Source: Mycolicibacterium tusciae JS617
GTDB taxonomy: Bacteria > Actinomycetota > Actinomycetes > Mycobacteriales > Mycobacteriaceae
NCBI RefSeq assembly: GCF_000243415.2
Contig: NZ_KI912270.1
Coordinates: 5,909,837-5,973,836 of the forward strand
DNA: 64,000 nucleotides
Direction of reading: 5' to 3'
The notes under the pieces were generated by a model. That model was not told the origin of the DNA. It ran no database searches and worked only from the letters and a program-made list of their open reading frames with translations. Positions within the stretch are counted from its first letter, which is position 1, and each line of letters opens with the position of its first letter. A program made the translations under genes and the position numbers. Shown piece by piece: positions 27,306 to 35,997 of this stretch.

Positions 27306-28853
27306 TCAAGCCCTTTCCCGCAGCAGCGGCTTGACCACTTTGCCGCCCGGATTACGCGGCAACACATCGAGGAACTCCACCGATCGCGGTGCCTTGAAGT
27401 TCGCGAGATGCTCACGCACGTACGTGATTACCGTCTCCTCATCGAGCTGCGTGCCGGATCGCAGGACCAGGAACGCCTTGCCCACTTCGCCGAGCCGCTC
27501 GTCGGGAACGCCGATTACGGCCGATTCGACGACGCCGTCGAGCCGGGCCAGCACCTGTTCGATCTCGGCGGGATACACGTTGAAGCCGCCACAGATGTAC
27601 ATGTCCTTGAGCCGATCGGTGATCTGCAGGTTGCCGCGCTCGTCCAGTCGGCCGACGTCACCGGTGTGCAGCCAGCCCTCGGAGTCGATGGCCGCGGCGG
27701 TGGCGTCGGGATCGTCGAGGTAGCCGAACATGACGTTGGGCCCGCGCAGCAGCACCTCACCCGAGCTCGATCCTTCACCGCTGCGGCCGGTGCTGTCGAT
27801 GCGCAGCTCGAAGTCGGCGATCGGGCGTCCGCACGTCGTGGCCACAGTGACCGCGTCGTCCTCGGCGCGGCACATGGTGCCGAACCCGCTGGCCTCGGTC
27901 AGGCCGTAGGCGGTCAGCACGATGTCGATGTCGAGTTCGGTCTGCATCCGCTCGATCAGCACCACGGGGATCGTCGCCGCACCGGTGACGGCGAACCGCA
28001 GCGATGTCAGGTCGTAGTCGCCGCGCTTGGGATGGTCCAGAAGCGTCTGATAGATCGTGGGCGGTCCTGGCAGCACGGTGATGCGGTGTTCGGCCACGGC
28101 GGCCATCGCCTTCTCGGCGTCGAACGTCACCTGCGGGATCAACGTCGCGCCGGTCTGCAGGCAGGCCAGGATGCCGGCCTTGTAGCCGAAGTTGTGGAAG
28201 AACGGATTGATGCACAGGTAGCGGTCGGCGCTCGTGAGCTGCCCACACGAGGCCCACGCCGCCGGCGCGTCGAGCGACTGGCGATGTGCGCACAGCACGC
28301 CCTTGCTGCGGCCGGTCGTTCCGGACGTGAAGAGGATGTCGGAGACGTCGTCGGGTGTGACGGCGGCGGCGCGGGCGTCGACCGCATCCAGATCTGTGCC
28401 GCGCCCCACGAACTCGTCCCAGGTGCCGTCGGTCTTGTCGATCGGGATGCGAATGACGTGCCGCAGGTCCGGCAGGGCATCGCGATCGATCGATGCGGCC
28501 TTGTCGGCGCCGAGGAACTCGCCCGCGGCGAAGAGGAGGGGAGCAGCGGTGCGGCCGAGGATGTCGCTGGCCTCGTTGGCGGTGTAGCGCGTGTTCAGCG
28601 GCACCATCACCCCGCCGGCGTAGTGCGTGGCGAGGCACGCCACCACCCAGTGCCAGGTGTTGGGCGACCAGATCGCGACCCGATCCCCGGCCTGCACGCC
28701 CAGGTCGATCATGGCTGCGGCGGCCTGCCGCACCTCGGTGCGCAACTGCGCGTAGGTCAGCCGCCGATCGTCGGTAACCAGCGCGTCGTGATCGGAGAAT
28801 TGGTCGGCAATCCGGTCCAACACCTGCGGAATCGTCCGCGGGAGGTCCGTCAT
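27306..28853 (-). CDS. fadD3: HIP-CoA synthetase FadD3
   Basis: Adenylate-forming ligase (515 residues) that activates HIP, the C/D-ring propionate left after ring A/B removal, committing it to degradation. The P-loop is ILFTSGTTGRSKGVLCAHR (about residue 180). The hinge and CoA-binding region has GWLHTGDVGRLDERGNLQI, then DMYICGGFNVYPAEIE, and the catalytic lysine is in NPGGKVVKP near the C-terminus. It matches Rv3561. It is first in the leftward operon and divergent from fadE30, with a KstR2 box in the 47-bp gap. HIP-CoA is known as the KstR2 effector, so this enzyme makes its own inducer. Confidence 0.94.
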   Translation of the reverse strand: MTDLPRTIPQVLDRIADQFSDHDALVTDDRRLTYAQLRTEVRQAAAAMIDLGVQAGDRVAIWSPNTWHWVVACLATHYAGGVMVPLNTRYTANEASDILGRTAAPLLFAAGEFLGADKAASIDRDALPDLRHVIRIPIDKTDGTWDEFVGRGTDLDAVDARAAAVTPDDVSDILFTSGTTGRSKGVLCAHRQSLDAPAAWASCGQLTSADRYLCINPFFHNFGYKAGILACLQTGATLIPQVTFDAEKAMAAVAEHRITVLPGPPTIYQTLLDHPKRGDYDLTSLRFAVTGAATIPVVLIERMQTELDIDIVLTAYGLTEASGFGTMCRAEDDAVTVATTCGRPIADFELRIDSTGRSGEGSSSGEVLLRGPNVMFGYLDDPDATAAAIDSEGWLHTGDVGRLDERGNLQITDRLKDMYICGGFNVYPAEIEQVLARLDGVVESAVIGVPDERLGEVGKAFLVLRSGTQLDEETVITYVREHLANFKAPRSVEFLDVLPRNPGGKVVKPLLRERA

Positions 28854-28870
28854 CGATGCTCCTCTAACAA

Positions 28871-28884
28871 AGCAAGTGCTTGGT
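28871..28884. promoter_or_regulatory. KstR2 operator
   Basis: AGCAAGTGCTTGGT matches the KstR2 consensus AnCAAGnnCTTGnT. It lies midway between the divergent starts of fadD3 (28853) and fadE30 (28901) and would control both operons. The identical 14-mer precedes kstR2 itself. Confidence 0.93.
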
Positions 28885-28900
28885 AGGTTAGCCTACAGGG

Positions 28901-30049
28901 GTGATAGAGGTCCAGGAGTTCAGGGCCGAGGTCCGAGACTGGCTCGCCGAGAATCTCGCCGGCGAATTCGCCGCGATCAAAGGCCTCGGAGGGCCGGGTC
29001 GCGAGGATGAGGCTTTCGAGGAACGACGGGTGTGGAACCAGCATCTCGCGGCCGCAGGCTATACGTGCCTCGGATGGCCGACCGAACACGGCGGCCGCGG
29101 TCTGTCCGTCGCGCATCGCGTCGCGTTCTACGAGGAGTACGCGATCGCCAACGCTCCCGCGAAGGTTAATCACTTCGGCGAGGAACTGCTCGGGCCGACG
29201 CTCATCGCCTTCGGCACCCCCGAACAGCAGCAGCGGTTCCTGCCGAAGATCCTCGATGTCACCGAACTGTGGTGCCAGGGCTACTCCGAACCCGGCGCGG
29301 GCAGCGACCTTGCCAACGTCGCGACGACTGGCGAGCTCGACGGCGACCAATGGGTGATCAACGGACAGAAGGTGTGGACGTCGCTGGCGCACTGGGCGCA
29401 GTGGTGCTTCGTCGTCACCCGCACCGAGAAGGGCTCCAAACGGCACGCGGGGCTGTCCTATCTGCTGGTGCCACTCGATCAGCCCGGCGTCGAAGTCCGG
29501 CCCATCGTCCAGCTGACCGGCGACTCGGAGTTCAACGAGGTGTTCTTCGACGACGCCCGCACCGACGCAGATCTGGTCGTCGGTGAGCCCGGCGACGGCT
29601 GGCGCGTCGCGATGGGCACGCTCACCTTCGAGCGGGGCGTGTCCACACTCGGCCAGCAGATCGAGTACGCCCGTGAGCTTTCCGGTGTCGCCGAACTCGC
29701 CAAGCGCAACGGCGCCGCCGACGATCCGCTGATCCGCGAGCGGCTGGCCCGGTCCTGGGTCGGCCTTCGCACCATGAGGTCGTACGCGTTGGCGACCATG
29801 GACGTCGAACAGCCCGGGCAAGATAACGTCTCGAAACTGTTGTGGGCCAACTGGCATCGCGAGCTCGGCGAGATCGCCATGGAGGTGTTGGGCCGGGACG
29901 GGCTGACGCTGACCGATGGCGACTTCGACGAATGGCAGCGGCTGTATTTGTTCTCACGGGCGGACACCATCTACGGCGGTTCGAACGAGATTCAGCGCAA
30001 TATCATCGCCGAGCGGGTGCTCGGCTTACCCCGAGAGGTCAAAGGATGA
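28901..30049 (+). CDS. fadE30: Acyl-CoA dehydrogenase FadE30
   Basis: A 382-residue acyl-CoA dehydrogenase matching Rv3560c, acting on a HIP-CoA-derived thioester at the start of C/D-ring degradation. Motifs are YSEPGAGSDLANVA, WVINGQKVWTS and the C-terminal GSNEIQRNIIAERVLGLPRE. GTG start at 28901, immediately downstream of the KstR2 box. The stop overlaps the ipdF start by 4 nt, giving a coupled pair. Confidence 0.93.
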   Translation: MIEVQEFRAEVRDWLAENLAGEFAAIKGLGGPGREDEAFEERRVWNQHLAAAGYTCLGWPTEHGGRGLSVAHRVAFYEEYAIANAPAKVNHFGEELLGPTLIAFGTPEQQQRFLPKILDVTELWCQGYSEPGAGSDLANVATTGELDGDQWVINGQKVWTSLAHWAQWCFVVTRTEKGSKRHAGLSYLLVPLDQPGVEVRPIVQLTGDSEFNEVFFDDARTDADLVVGEPGDGWRVAMGTLTFERGVSTLGQQIEYARELSGVAELAKRNGAADDPLIRERLARSWVGLRTMRSYALATMDVEQPGQDNVSKLLWANWHRELGEIAMEVLGRDGLTLTDGDFDEWQRLYLFSRADTIYGGSNEIQRNIIAERVLGLPREVKG

Positions 30050-30834
30050 GTCTGGCCGAAGCCCCGAAAGAGATTGAGGGGCACGGACTTCTGGTCGGCA
30101 AGGTGGTCGTCGTGACGGCCGCCGCAGGCACTGGCATCGGCTCGTCGGTGGCTCGGCGCGCGCTGGCCGAGGGTGCCGACGTCGTGATATCCGACCACCA
30201 CGAGCGGCGGCTGGGCGAAACCCGCGACCAGCTGCTCGAACTCGGCCTCGGCCGGGTCGAGAGTGTGGCTTGCGACGTGACGTCCACCGCGCAGGTCGAT
30301 GCACTGATCTCGTCGACGACCGCCCGGATGGGACGGCTCGACGTACTGGTCAACAACGCGGGCCTCGGCGGCGAGACGCCCGTCGTCGACATGACCGACG
30401 AGGAGTGGGACCGCGTCCTCAACGTGACGCTTACGTCGGTGATGCGCGCGACGCGCGCCGCGCTGCGGTACTTCCGCGACGCCGACCACGGCGGCACGAT
30501 CATCAACAACGCGAGCGTCCTCGGCTGGCGGGCGCAGCACTCCCAGGCGCACTACGCCGCGGCCAAGGCCGGGGTGATGGCGCTGACCCGCTGCAGCGCA
30601 ATCGAAGCCGTCGAGCACGGCGTGCGGATCAACGCGGTGTCGCCCAGTATCGCCAGACACAAGTTCCTCGAGAAGGTCAGTTCGTCTGAACTACTGGACA
30701 GGCTCTCGGAGGGCGAGGCGTTCGGACGGGCGGCCGAGCCGTGGGAGATCGCCGCCACCATCGCCTTCCTGGCCAGCGATTACTCCAGTTACCTCACTGG
30801 CGAAGTGATATCGGTATCCAGCCAGCGCGCCTGA
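30046..30834 (+). CDS. ipdF: SDR dehydrogenase IpdF (5-OH-HIP-CoA dehydrogenase, Rv3559c-like)
   Basis: A 262-residue short-chain dehydrogenase. The cofactor motif is TAAAGTGIGSS (about residues 24-34), then NNAGLGG, Ser in INNASVLG and YAAAKAG with the catalytic Tyr/Lys. It matches Rv3559c, which oxidises the 5-hydroxy group of HIP-CoA. The ATG at 30046 is preceded by AAAGG; the longer open frame reads through fadE30 and is rejected. In M. tuberculosis a PPE gene lies between this gene and kstR2; here a two-component system occupies the gap. Confidence 0.9.
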   Translation: MSLAEAPKEIEGHGLLVGKVVVVTAAAGTGIGSSVARRALAEGADVVISDHHERRLGETRDQLLELGLGRVESVACDVTSTAQVDALISSTTARMGRLDVLVNNAGLGGETPVVDMTDEEWDRVLNVTLTSVMRATRAALRYFRDADHGGTIINNASVLGWRAQHSQAHYAAAKAGVMALTRCSAIEAVEHGVRINAVSPSIARHKFLEKVSSSELLDRLSEGEAFGRAAEPWEIAATIAFLASDYSSYLTGEVISVSSQRA

Positions 30835-30846
30835 TAGGCCCGTCTC

Positions 30847-30870
30847 TCACATCTCCACAGTTTCTTCACA
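30847..30870. promoter_or_regulatory. TCACA-type direct repeats upstream of the two-component system
   Basis: TCACA or CCACA occurs at 30847, 30855 and 30866, the last two 11 bp apart on the same strand, as expected for tandem binding of an OmpR-family response regulator. It sits about 50-70 bp upstream of the regulator start, so autoregulation is possible. Confidence 0.35.
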
Positions 30871-30914
30871 ATCGCTGCCCGGAAGCACCACACTCGGCAC
30901 CTACAGTCTGATGT

Positions 30915-31579
30915 GTGAAGCGCATTCTGGTGGTCGACGACGAGCCGACCATCCTCGCGGCGGTCGCAACAAGGCTGCGCGCCGAAGCGTTTCTGGTCGA
31001 AACGGCCGTCGACGGGCCGTCGGCGGTGACGACCGCTGCGGCCACCGCTCCTGACCTGGTCGTACTCGATGTGATGCTGCCCGGCTTCGACGGGCTGGAA
31101 GTCTGCCGTCGAATTCAGGCGCAGCGATCCACCCCGGTGTTGATGCTTACCGCTCGAAGCGACGAGACCGACATGCTGATCGGCCTCGGTATCGGCGCCG
31201 ATGACTACCTCACGAAACCATTCAGCATGCGCGAACTCGTCGCGCGGTTCGGGTGCTGCTGCGCCGCGTGGAGCGGATGCCGGAGTCACCGTCGGTATCG
31301 GTCGGCGGGTATCGAATCGACCTGCAGGCGCGCAGAGTTCATTCCGGTGACGACGAAGTCCGGCTTACCCGAACCGAATTCGACCTGCTTGCCTTCCTGG
31401 TGGGGCGACCAGGCGCGGCGGTGGCCCGCGAGACACTGCTCGAGCACGTGTGGGGATGGGCCTCTGACGTCGAAACGCGCACAGTGGACAGCCATGTCAA
31501 GGCTCTGCGGCGAAAGCTGGGGTCGGAGCTGATCCGTACGGTGCACGGCGTCGGCTATGCATTGGAAATCCCGCGATGA
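30915..31579 (+). pseudogene. OmpR-family response regulator with a frameshift
   Basis: The receiver domain reads normally from the GTG at 30915 (VVDDEPTILAAV, phosphoacceptor Asp52 in VLDVMLPGFDG, Lys in YLTKPFSMRELVAR). The frame then breaks near 31246 and the winged-helix effector continues in the next frame (VLLRRVERMPE through RTVDSHVKALRRKLGS to the stop at 31577-31579). The DNA GCGCGGTTCGGG would read correctly as GCGCGGGTTCGGG, so one G is missing from a G run. This is either a true inactivating mutation or a sequencing error. Without repair the product is a receiver with an unrelated tail. It overlaps the kinase gene by 4 nt (ATGA). Confidence 0.85.
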
Positions 31580-32607
31580 GCCGATTCGGCACACTGTGGG
31601 ACCGGCTGCCGCGCCCGCTCGATCCCTTCGGCTCCTTCAAGGTCAAGACGGGATTACTCGTCGGCGGGGCAATCACGTTGGCGTCGTTCACCTTTTGGAT
31701 CGGTGCCAGCTGGCAGTTCCGGTACGCATTGTTGGCGGCCCTGGCCACCTCACTGGTCTTCACACAATTCCTGGCACATGGGATGACATCGCCCCTGCGG
31801 CAGATGACAGCAGCGGTACGAGCGATGGCACGCGGTGACTACAGCATCCGGGTACGAGCTACCTCGCGCGACGAGATAGGGCAGTTGGCGACGGCCTTCA
31901 ACCAGATGGCCGCCGACCTCGGCGCCGCCGACGAGTATCGGCGCGGTCTCATCGCGAACGTCTCACACGAACTGCGCACCCCGATCGCAGCCCTGCGTGC
32001 GGTGTTGGAGAACGTCGTCGACGGGGTGGCCGAGCCAGATGCCGAGACCATGCGGATAGCGTTGTCGCAGACCGAGCGGCTCGGCGAACTGGTGACCAAT
32101 CTGCTCGATCTCTCGCGCGTCGAAGGCGGCGCAATTCCGCTGCAGATCAGTAGGTTTAGCGTCGAGGAGTTCCTGCACGACGCCATCGAACACGTGGCGA
32201 TCGGGCCTGGCGACGCGCGGGTGGCGGTTCGAGTGTCGCCGCCCACGCTCGTGGCGTCGGCGGACCCGGCTCGTCTGCGCCAGGTGGTCATCAACCTGGT
32301 GAACAACGCCATTCGGCACAGCCCGAAAGGCGCAGATGTCTCGGTACTCGCGACTGCTGCCGAGCGGGGTGGTCTGCGCTTGGAGGTGTTCGACTGCGGC
32401 CCCGGGATCGCACCGGCCGAGCGGGAACGGGTCTTTCAGCGTTTCACTCGCGGTGCCACTTCCGAAGGCGGCACCGGACTGGGCCTCGCGATTGCCCGGT
32501 GGGCGGTCGAATTGCACAGCGGAACAATCGAAGTAATGGATACACCAGAGGGATGCCGGATCGCGGTCATCATCCCGGAACCGCCAACACTGGAGGATCT
32601 GACATGA
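31576..32607 (+). CDS. HAMP-domain sensor histidine kinase
   Basis: A 343-residue membrane kinase. Two adjacent hydrophobic segments (about residues 26-45 and 49-67) leave almost no periplasmic sensing loop. A HAMP domain follows (SPLRQMTAAVRAMARGDY), then HisKA with His131 in NVSHELRTPIAAL, and a HATPase domain (NLVNNAIRHSPKG, DCGPGI, GGTGLGLAIARW). Without a sensor domain it probably senses the membrane or a partner. It overlaps the frameshifted regulator and, by ATGA, the following membrane protein gene, so all three form one operon. Confidence 0.88.
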   Translation: MSRFGTLWDRLPRPLDPFGSFKVKTGLLVGGAITLASFTFWIGASWQFRYALLAALATSLVFTQFLAHGMTSPLRQMTAAVRAMARGDYSIRVRATSRDEIGQLATAFNQMAADLGAADEYRRGLIANVSHELRTPIAALRAVLENVVDGVAEPDAETMRIALSQTERLGELVTNLLDLSRVEGGAIPLQISRFSVEEFLHDAIEHVAIGPGDARVAVRVSPPTLVASADPARLRQVVINLVNNAIRHSPKGADVSVLATAAERGGLRLEVFDCGPGIAPAERERVFQRFTRGATSEGGTGLGLAIARWAVELHSGTIEVMDTPEGCRIAVIIPEPPTLEDLT

Positions 32608-34175
32608 CGATGATGTACCCCGGTCCCTACGGTGCCCCGCCCCCGCCACTGCTCGGACCGATGCCGCCGCGGCAGGGCGAGGCCGGCTGGACGGTGTGGC
32701 CGAGGCGGATCTGGCCGGTCGACCCGCTGGCGGCTGCACCCCGACGAATGCTGCTCGCCGCGGCCGTCGCAGGTGTGATCGGAACCGCGCTGTGGCGGCC
32801 GACTGTGCTCAGCGTCGGCTACCTCGTCGTCGGTTTGATGGTCTTCGGCGTCGTCTATGGCACCGCGGATCGCCGCCCGACCCGTGCCGAATGGGTCGGA
32901 ATCGGGTTGACACTCGCGCTGCTCTCGGTGTCCGCGGTGCTGGCCGCCGAGTGGGTCGGCGGTCTCTGCCTCGTCGCCGCCTGGGTGGTGGCCTGGTGCA
33001 CGCTCGCCGGCGGTCACACCTGGACCGCGGTGTTCGCCGGCCCGTTTCTCCCCTGGCTGTTGCCGGGGCGGGTACGGGGATGGGTAGGTCGTGGCCTGCA
33101 CGGACCACGGAGCCGCTCCGGCGGCGACATCGGACCCATGACGAGTCGTATCGCGCCTCCCAAGCTCGGAAGGGCCGCGGCCGTCGTCGGCGTCACCGTG
33201 CTCCTTGCGCTTGTATTCGGCGGGCTGTTCACCGCGGCCGACCCCGCGTTCGCTCACCTCGTCGACAACCTGGTGCCTGAGTTCGATGGCGGCGATATCG
33301 TTGCGCGGCTCGTGGTCGCGGGCATCGTCGTGGCCTTCGTCGTGGAGGGCGGCTATCTGATCCGGTTCCGGCCGCGACTCGACGACATGGCTCCTGCGCC
33401 GATGCGGCCGGTGCCGCAGTGGGAATGGGCGCTGCCGCTCGGTGTGCTCGACGCGTTGTTCATCGCCTTTGTCGCGGTGCAGGCGAGCGTTCTGTTCGGC
33501 GGACACACCCATGTGCTGGAAACCGAGGGCCTGACGTACGCCGAGTACGCGCGACAGGGCTTCTGGCAACTGTTGTGGGTTTCGGGCCTGACGATGCTGG
33601 TTCTGAGTGCCGTCATCCGGGTGGCGGGGCGAGCCACCGCGGCCGATCGCCGACTGCTGCGCGTGCTCGTCGGAACTCTCTGCGCCACATCGGTTGTCGT
33701 GGTGATTTCGGCGATCCGCCGGATGTGGGTGTATCAGCAGGCCTACGGGTTCAGCACCGAGCGGCTGATGGTGATCACCATCGAGGTGTGGCTGGGTGCG
33801 GTGTTCCTTCTGGTCGCCGCAGCCGGAATTCGGATGAGCGCCCGGTGGCTGCCGCGCGCCGTGCTGGTGGCCGGTGTCCTGGCGCTCCTGGGGCTGGCCG
33901 CCCTCAATCCCGAGCGCCTGATCGCCGACCGCAACATCGACCGTTTCGAGCAGACGGGTCAACTCGACGCGGAGTACCTGTCCAGACTTTCCGCGGATAT
34001 CGACCCCGCGCTGCACCGACTGCCCGACCGGATCCGGGCCTGCGTGACGGCCCCGGCCGCTGACCCCGACCCCTGGTATCTGTTCAACCTCTCGCGGTCC
34101 CGCGCCGATCGTGCCGTGGACGGTCCGCTGTCGGACTATTGCACCGCCTTTGGCCGGGACGAATACAGCAGGTAG
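32604..34175 (+). CDS. DUF4153/DUF4173-like polytopic membrane protein
   Basis: A 523-residue protein with a Pro-rich cytoplasmic N-terminus (GPYGAPPPPLLGPMPP) and about ten hydrophobic segments. The central and C-terminal pattern, such as QASVLFGGHTHVLETEGLTY with AEYARQGFWQLLWVSGLT, and the Tyr/Asp-containing tail ending in a soluble region, resembles DUF4153/DUF4173 proteins. Their function is unknown. Translationally coupled to the kinase, it may be the kinase's sensory partner or target. The ATG at 32604 is the natural start; the open frame to 32499 lies inside the kinase gene. Confidence 0.75.
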   Translation: MTMMYPGPYGAPPPPLLGPMPPRQGEAGWTVWPRRIWPVDPLAAAPRRMLLAAAVAGVIGTALWRPTVLSVGYLVVGLMVFGVVYGTADRRPTRAEWVGIGLTLALLSVSAVLAAEWVGGLCLVAAWVVAWCTLAGGHTWTAVFAGPFLPWLLPGRVRGWVGRGLHGPRSRSGGDIGPMTSRIAPPKLGRAAAVVGVTVLLALVFGGLFTAADPAFAHLVDNLVPEFDGGDIVARLVVAGIVVAFVVEGGYLIRFRPRLDDMAPAPMRPVPQWEWALPLGVLDALFIAFVAVQASVLFGGHTHVLETEGLTYAEYARQGFWQLLWVSGLTMLVLSAVIRVAGRATAADRRLLRVLVGTLCATSVVVVISAIRRMWVYQQAYGFSTERLMVITIEVWLGAVFLLVAAAGIRMSARWLPRAVLVAGVLALLGLAALNPERLIADRNIDRFEQTGQLDAEYLSRLSADIDPALHRLPDRIRACVTAPAADPDPWYLFNLSRSRADRAVDGPLSDYCTAFGRDEYSR

Positions 34176-34211
34176 CGGCCAAACCGGCGCGCGAACACCC
34201 GATAGTTACCT

Positions 34212-34225
34212 AGCAAGTGCTTGGT
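34212..34225. promoter_or_regulatory. KstR2 operator upstream of kstR2
   Basis: AGCAAGTGCTTGGT, identical to the box between fadD3 and fadE30, ends 15 bp before the kstR2 start. This position implies autorepression of kstR2-fadA6. Confidence 0.93.
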
Positions 34226-34240
34226 TGGTAAGCTGTCGGG

Positions 34241-34849
34241 ATGGTGGAGGAACCGGCCGCCCCTGCGGTGAGCAGGCGTGACGAGCTTCTCGAACTCGCT
34301 GCGGTGATGTTCGCCGAACGCGGGCTGCGGGCCACGACCGTGCGCGACATCGCGGACTCGGCGGGAATCCTGTCCGGCAGTCTCTACCACCACTTCTCGT
34401 CCAAGGAGGAGATGGTCGACGAGGTGTTGCGTGGATTCCTCGACTGGCTCTTCGAACGCTACGAGCAGATCGCCGCGACCGAACCGAACCCGCTGGAACG
34501 GCTCAAGGGCCTGTTCATGGCGTCGTTCGAGGCGATCGAAGACCGGCACGCTCAGGTCGTCATCTATCAGGACGAGGCCAAGCGGCTCGCGGGCCAGGAG
34601 CGGTTCTCGTACGTGGAGCAACGCAATCAAGAGCAGCGCAAGATGTGGCTGAATGTGCTCGACCAGGGCGTCCAAGAGGGGTACTTCCGGCCCGATATCG
34701 ACGTCGATCTGGTCTACCGGTTCATCCGCGACACCACCTGGGTTTCGGTCCGCTGGTACCAGCCGGGCGGACCACTGACGGCCGAAGAGGTCGGCCGGCA
34801 ATACCTGTCCATCGTTCTTGGCGGCATCACCAAAGAAGGAGTCGAGTAA
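34241..34849 (+). CDS. kstR2: TetR-family repressor KstR2
   Basis: A 202-residue TetR regulator matching Rv3557c. The HTH covers about residues 10-56 (RDELLELAAVMFAERGLR, then TTVRDIADSAGILSGSLYHH). It represses the C/D-ring genes and is released by HIP-CoA, the FadD3 product. The ATG at 34241 gives MVEEPAAP. Its stop TAA overlaps the fadA6 ATG by one nt. Three matching operators lie in this window (28871, 34212, 43906). Confidence 0.95.
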   Translation: MVEEPAAPAVSRRDELLELAAVMFAERGLRATTVRDIADSAGILSGSLYHHFSSKEEMVDEVLRGFLDWLFERYEQIAATEPNPLERLKGLFMASFEAIEDRHAQVVIYQDEAKRLAGQERFSYVEQRNQEQRKMWLNVLDQGVQEGYFRPDIDVDLVYRFIRDTTWVSVRWYQPGGPLTAEEVGRQYLSIVLGGITKEGVE

Positions 34850-35997
34850 TGCCTGAGGCATACGTCATCGAAGCTGTCCGAACTGCTGTCGGCAAGCGCA
34901 ACGGCGGGCTGTCCGGCGTGCATCCCGTCGATCTGGGTGCCGCGGGCTGGCGCGGATTGTTCGACCGGACCGACGCCGATCCCGGTGCGGTCGACGACGT
35001 GATCGCCGGTTGCGTCGACGCCATCGGGCCTCAGGCGGGCAACATCGCCAGGCTGTCGTGGCTGGCCGCCGGATTCCCCGAAGAAGTGCCGGGTGTCACC
35101 GTTGACCGCCAGTGCGGTTCGAGCCAGCAGGCGATTTCCTTTGGCGCACAGGCCATCATGTCCGGTACCGCTGATCTGATCGTGGCGGGCGGCATGCAGA
35201 ACATGAGCCAAATCCCGATCTCGTCGGCGATGACCGTCGCCGAGCAGTTCGGCTTCACCTCGCCGACCAACGAATCCAAGAGCTGGCTGCACCGCTACGG
35301 CGATCAGGAGATCTCACAGTTCCGCGGTTCGGAGCTGATCGCCGAGAAGTGGAATCTCTCCCGCGAAGAGATGGAGGAGTACTCGCTTATCAGCCACCAG
35401 CGTGCGCAGGAGGCGATCCGCGCCGGGCACTTCGAGAACGAGATCATCGGTGTCGACGGATTCGTCATCGACGAAGGTCCGCGTGACACCTCGCTGGAGA
35501 AGATGGCGGGTCTCAAGACGCTGGTCGACGGTGGCCGGCTGACTGCCGCGATGGCCAGCCAGATCTCCGACGGCGCAAGCGCTGTGTTGCTCGCGTCCGA
35601 GCAGGCGGTCAAGGACCACGGGCTCAAGCCCCGGGCACGCATCCACCACATCAGCGCCCGCGGCGCCGACCCGGTGTTCATGCTGACGGGCCCGATCCCC
35701 GCCACTCAGTACGCACTGAAAAAGACCGGCCTGTCGATGGACGACATCGACACCGTCGAGATCAACGAGGCCTTCGCACCCGTCGTCATGGCGTGGATGA
35801 AGGAACTCAGGGTCGACCACGCGAAGGTGAACCCCAGCGGCGGTGCGATCGCGCTCGGACATCCACTCGGTGCTACCGGCGCCAAACTGTTCACCACGAT
35901 GCTGAACACGTTGGAGCGCACCGGCGGACGCTACGGACTGCAAACGATGTGCGAGGGCGGCGGCACCGCCAACGTCACGATCATCGAGCGCCTCTAG
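34849..35997 (+). CDS. fadA6: Thiolase FadA6 (C/D-ring degradation)
   Basis: A 382-residue thiolase matching Rv3556c, acting at the end of C/D-ring breakdown on the opened MOODA-CoA-type intermediate. The nucleophile is Cys89 in DRQCGSSQQA. The C-terminal active site has NEAFAPV, the His in ALGHPLGATGA and the second Cys in MCEGGGTAN. One-nt overlap with kstR2; convergent 4-nt overlap with the alcohol dehydrogenase gene. Confidence 0.93.
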   Translation: MPEAYVIEAVRTAVGKRNGGLSGVHPVDLGAAGWRGLFDRTDADPGAVDDVIAGCVDAIGPQAGNIARLSWLAAGFPEEVPGVTVDRQCGSSQQAISFGAQAIMSGTADLIVAGGMQNMSQIPISSAMTVAEQFGFTSPTNESKSWLHRYGDQEISQFRGSELIAEKWNLSREEMEEYSLISHQRAQEAIRAGHFENEIIGVDGFVIDEGPRDTSLEKMAGLKTLVDGGRLTAAMASQISDGASAVLLASEQAVKDHGLKPRARIHHISARGADPVFMLTGPIPATQYALKKTGLSMDDIDTVEINEAFAPVVMAWMKELRVDHAKVNPSGGAIALGHPLGATGAKLFTTMLNTLERTGGRYGLQTMCEGGGTANVTIIERL

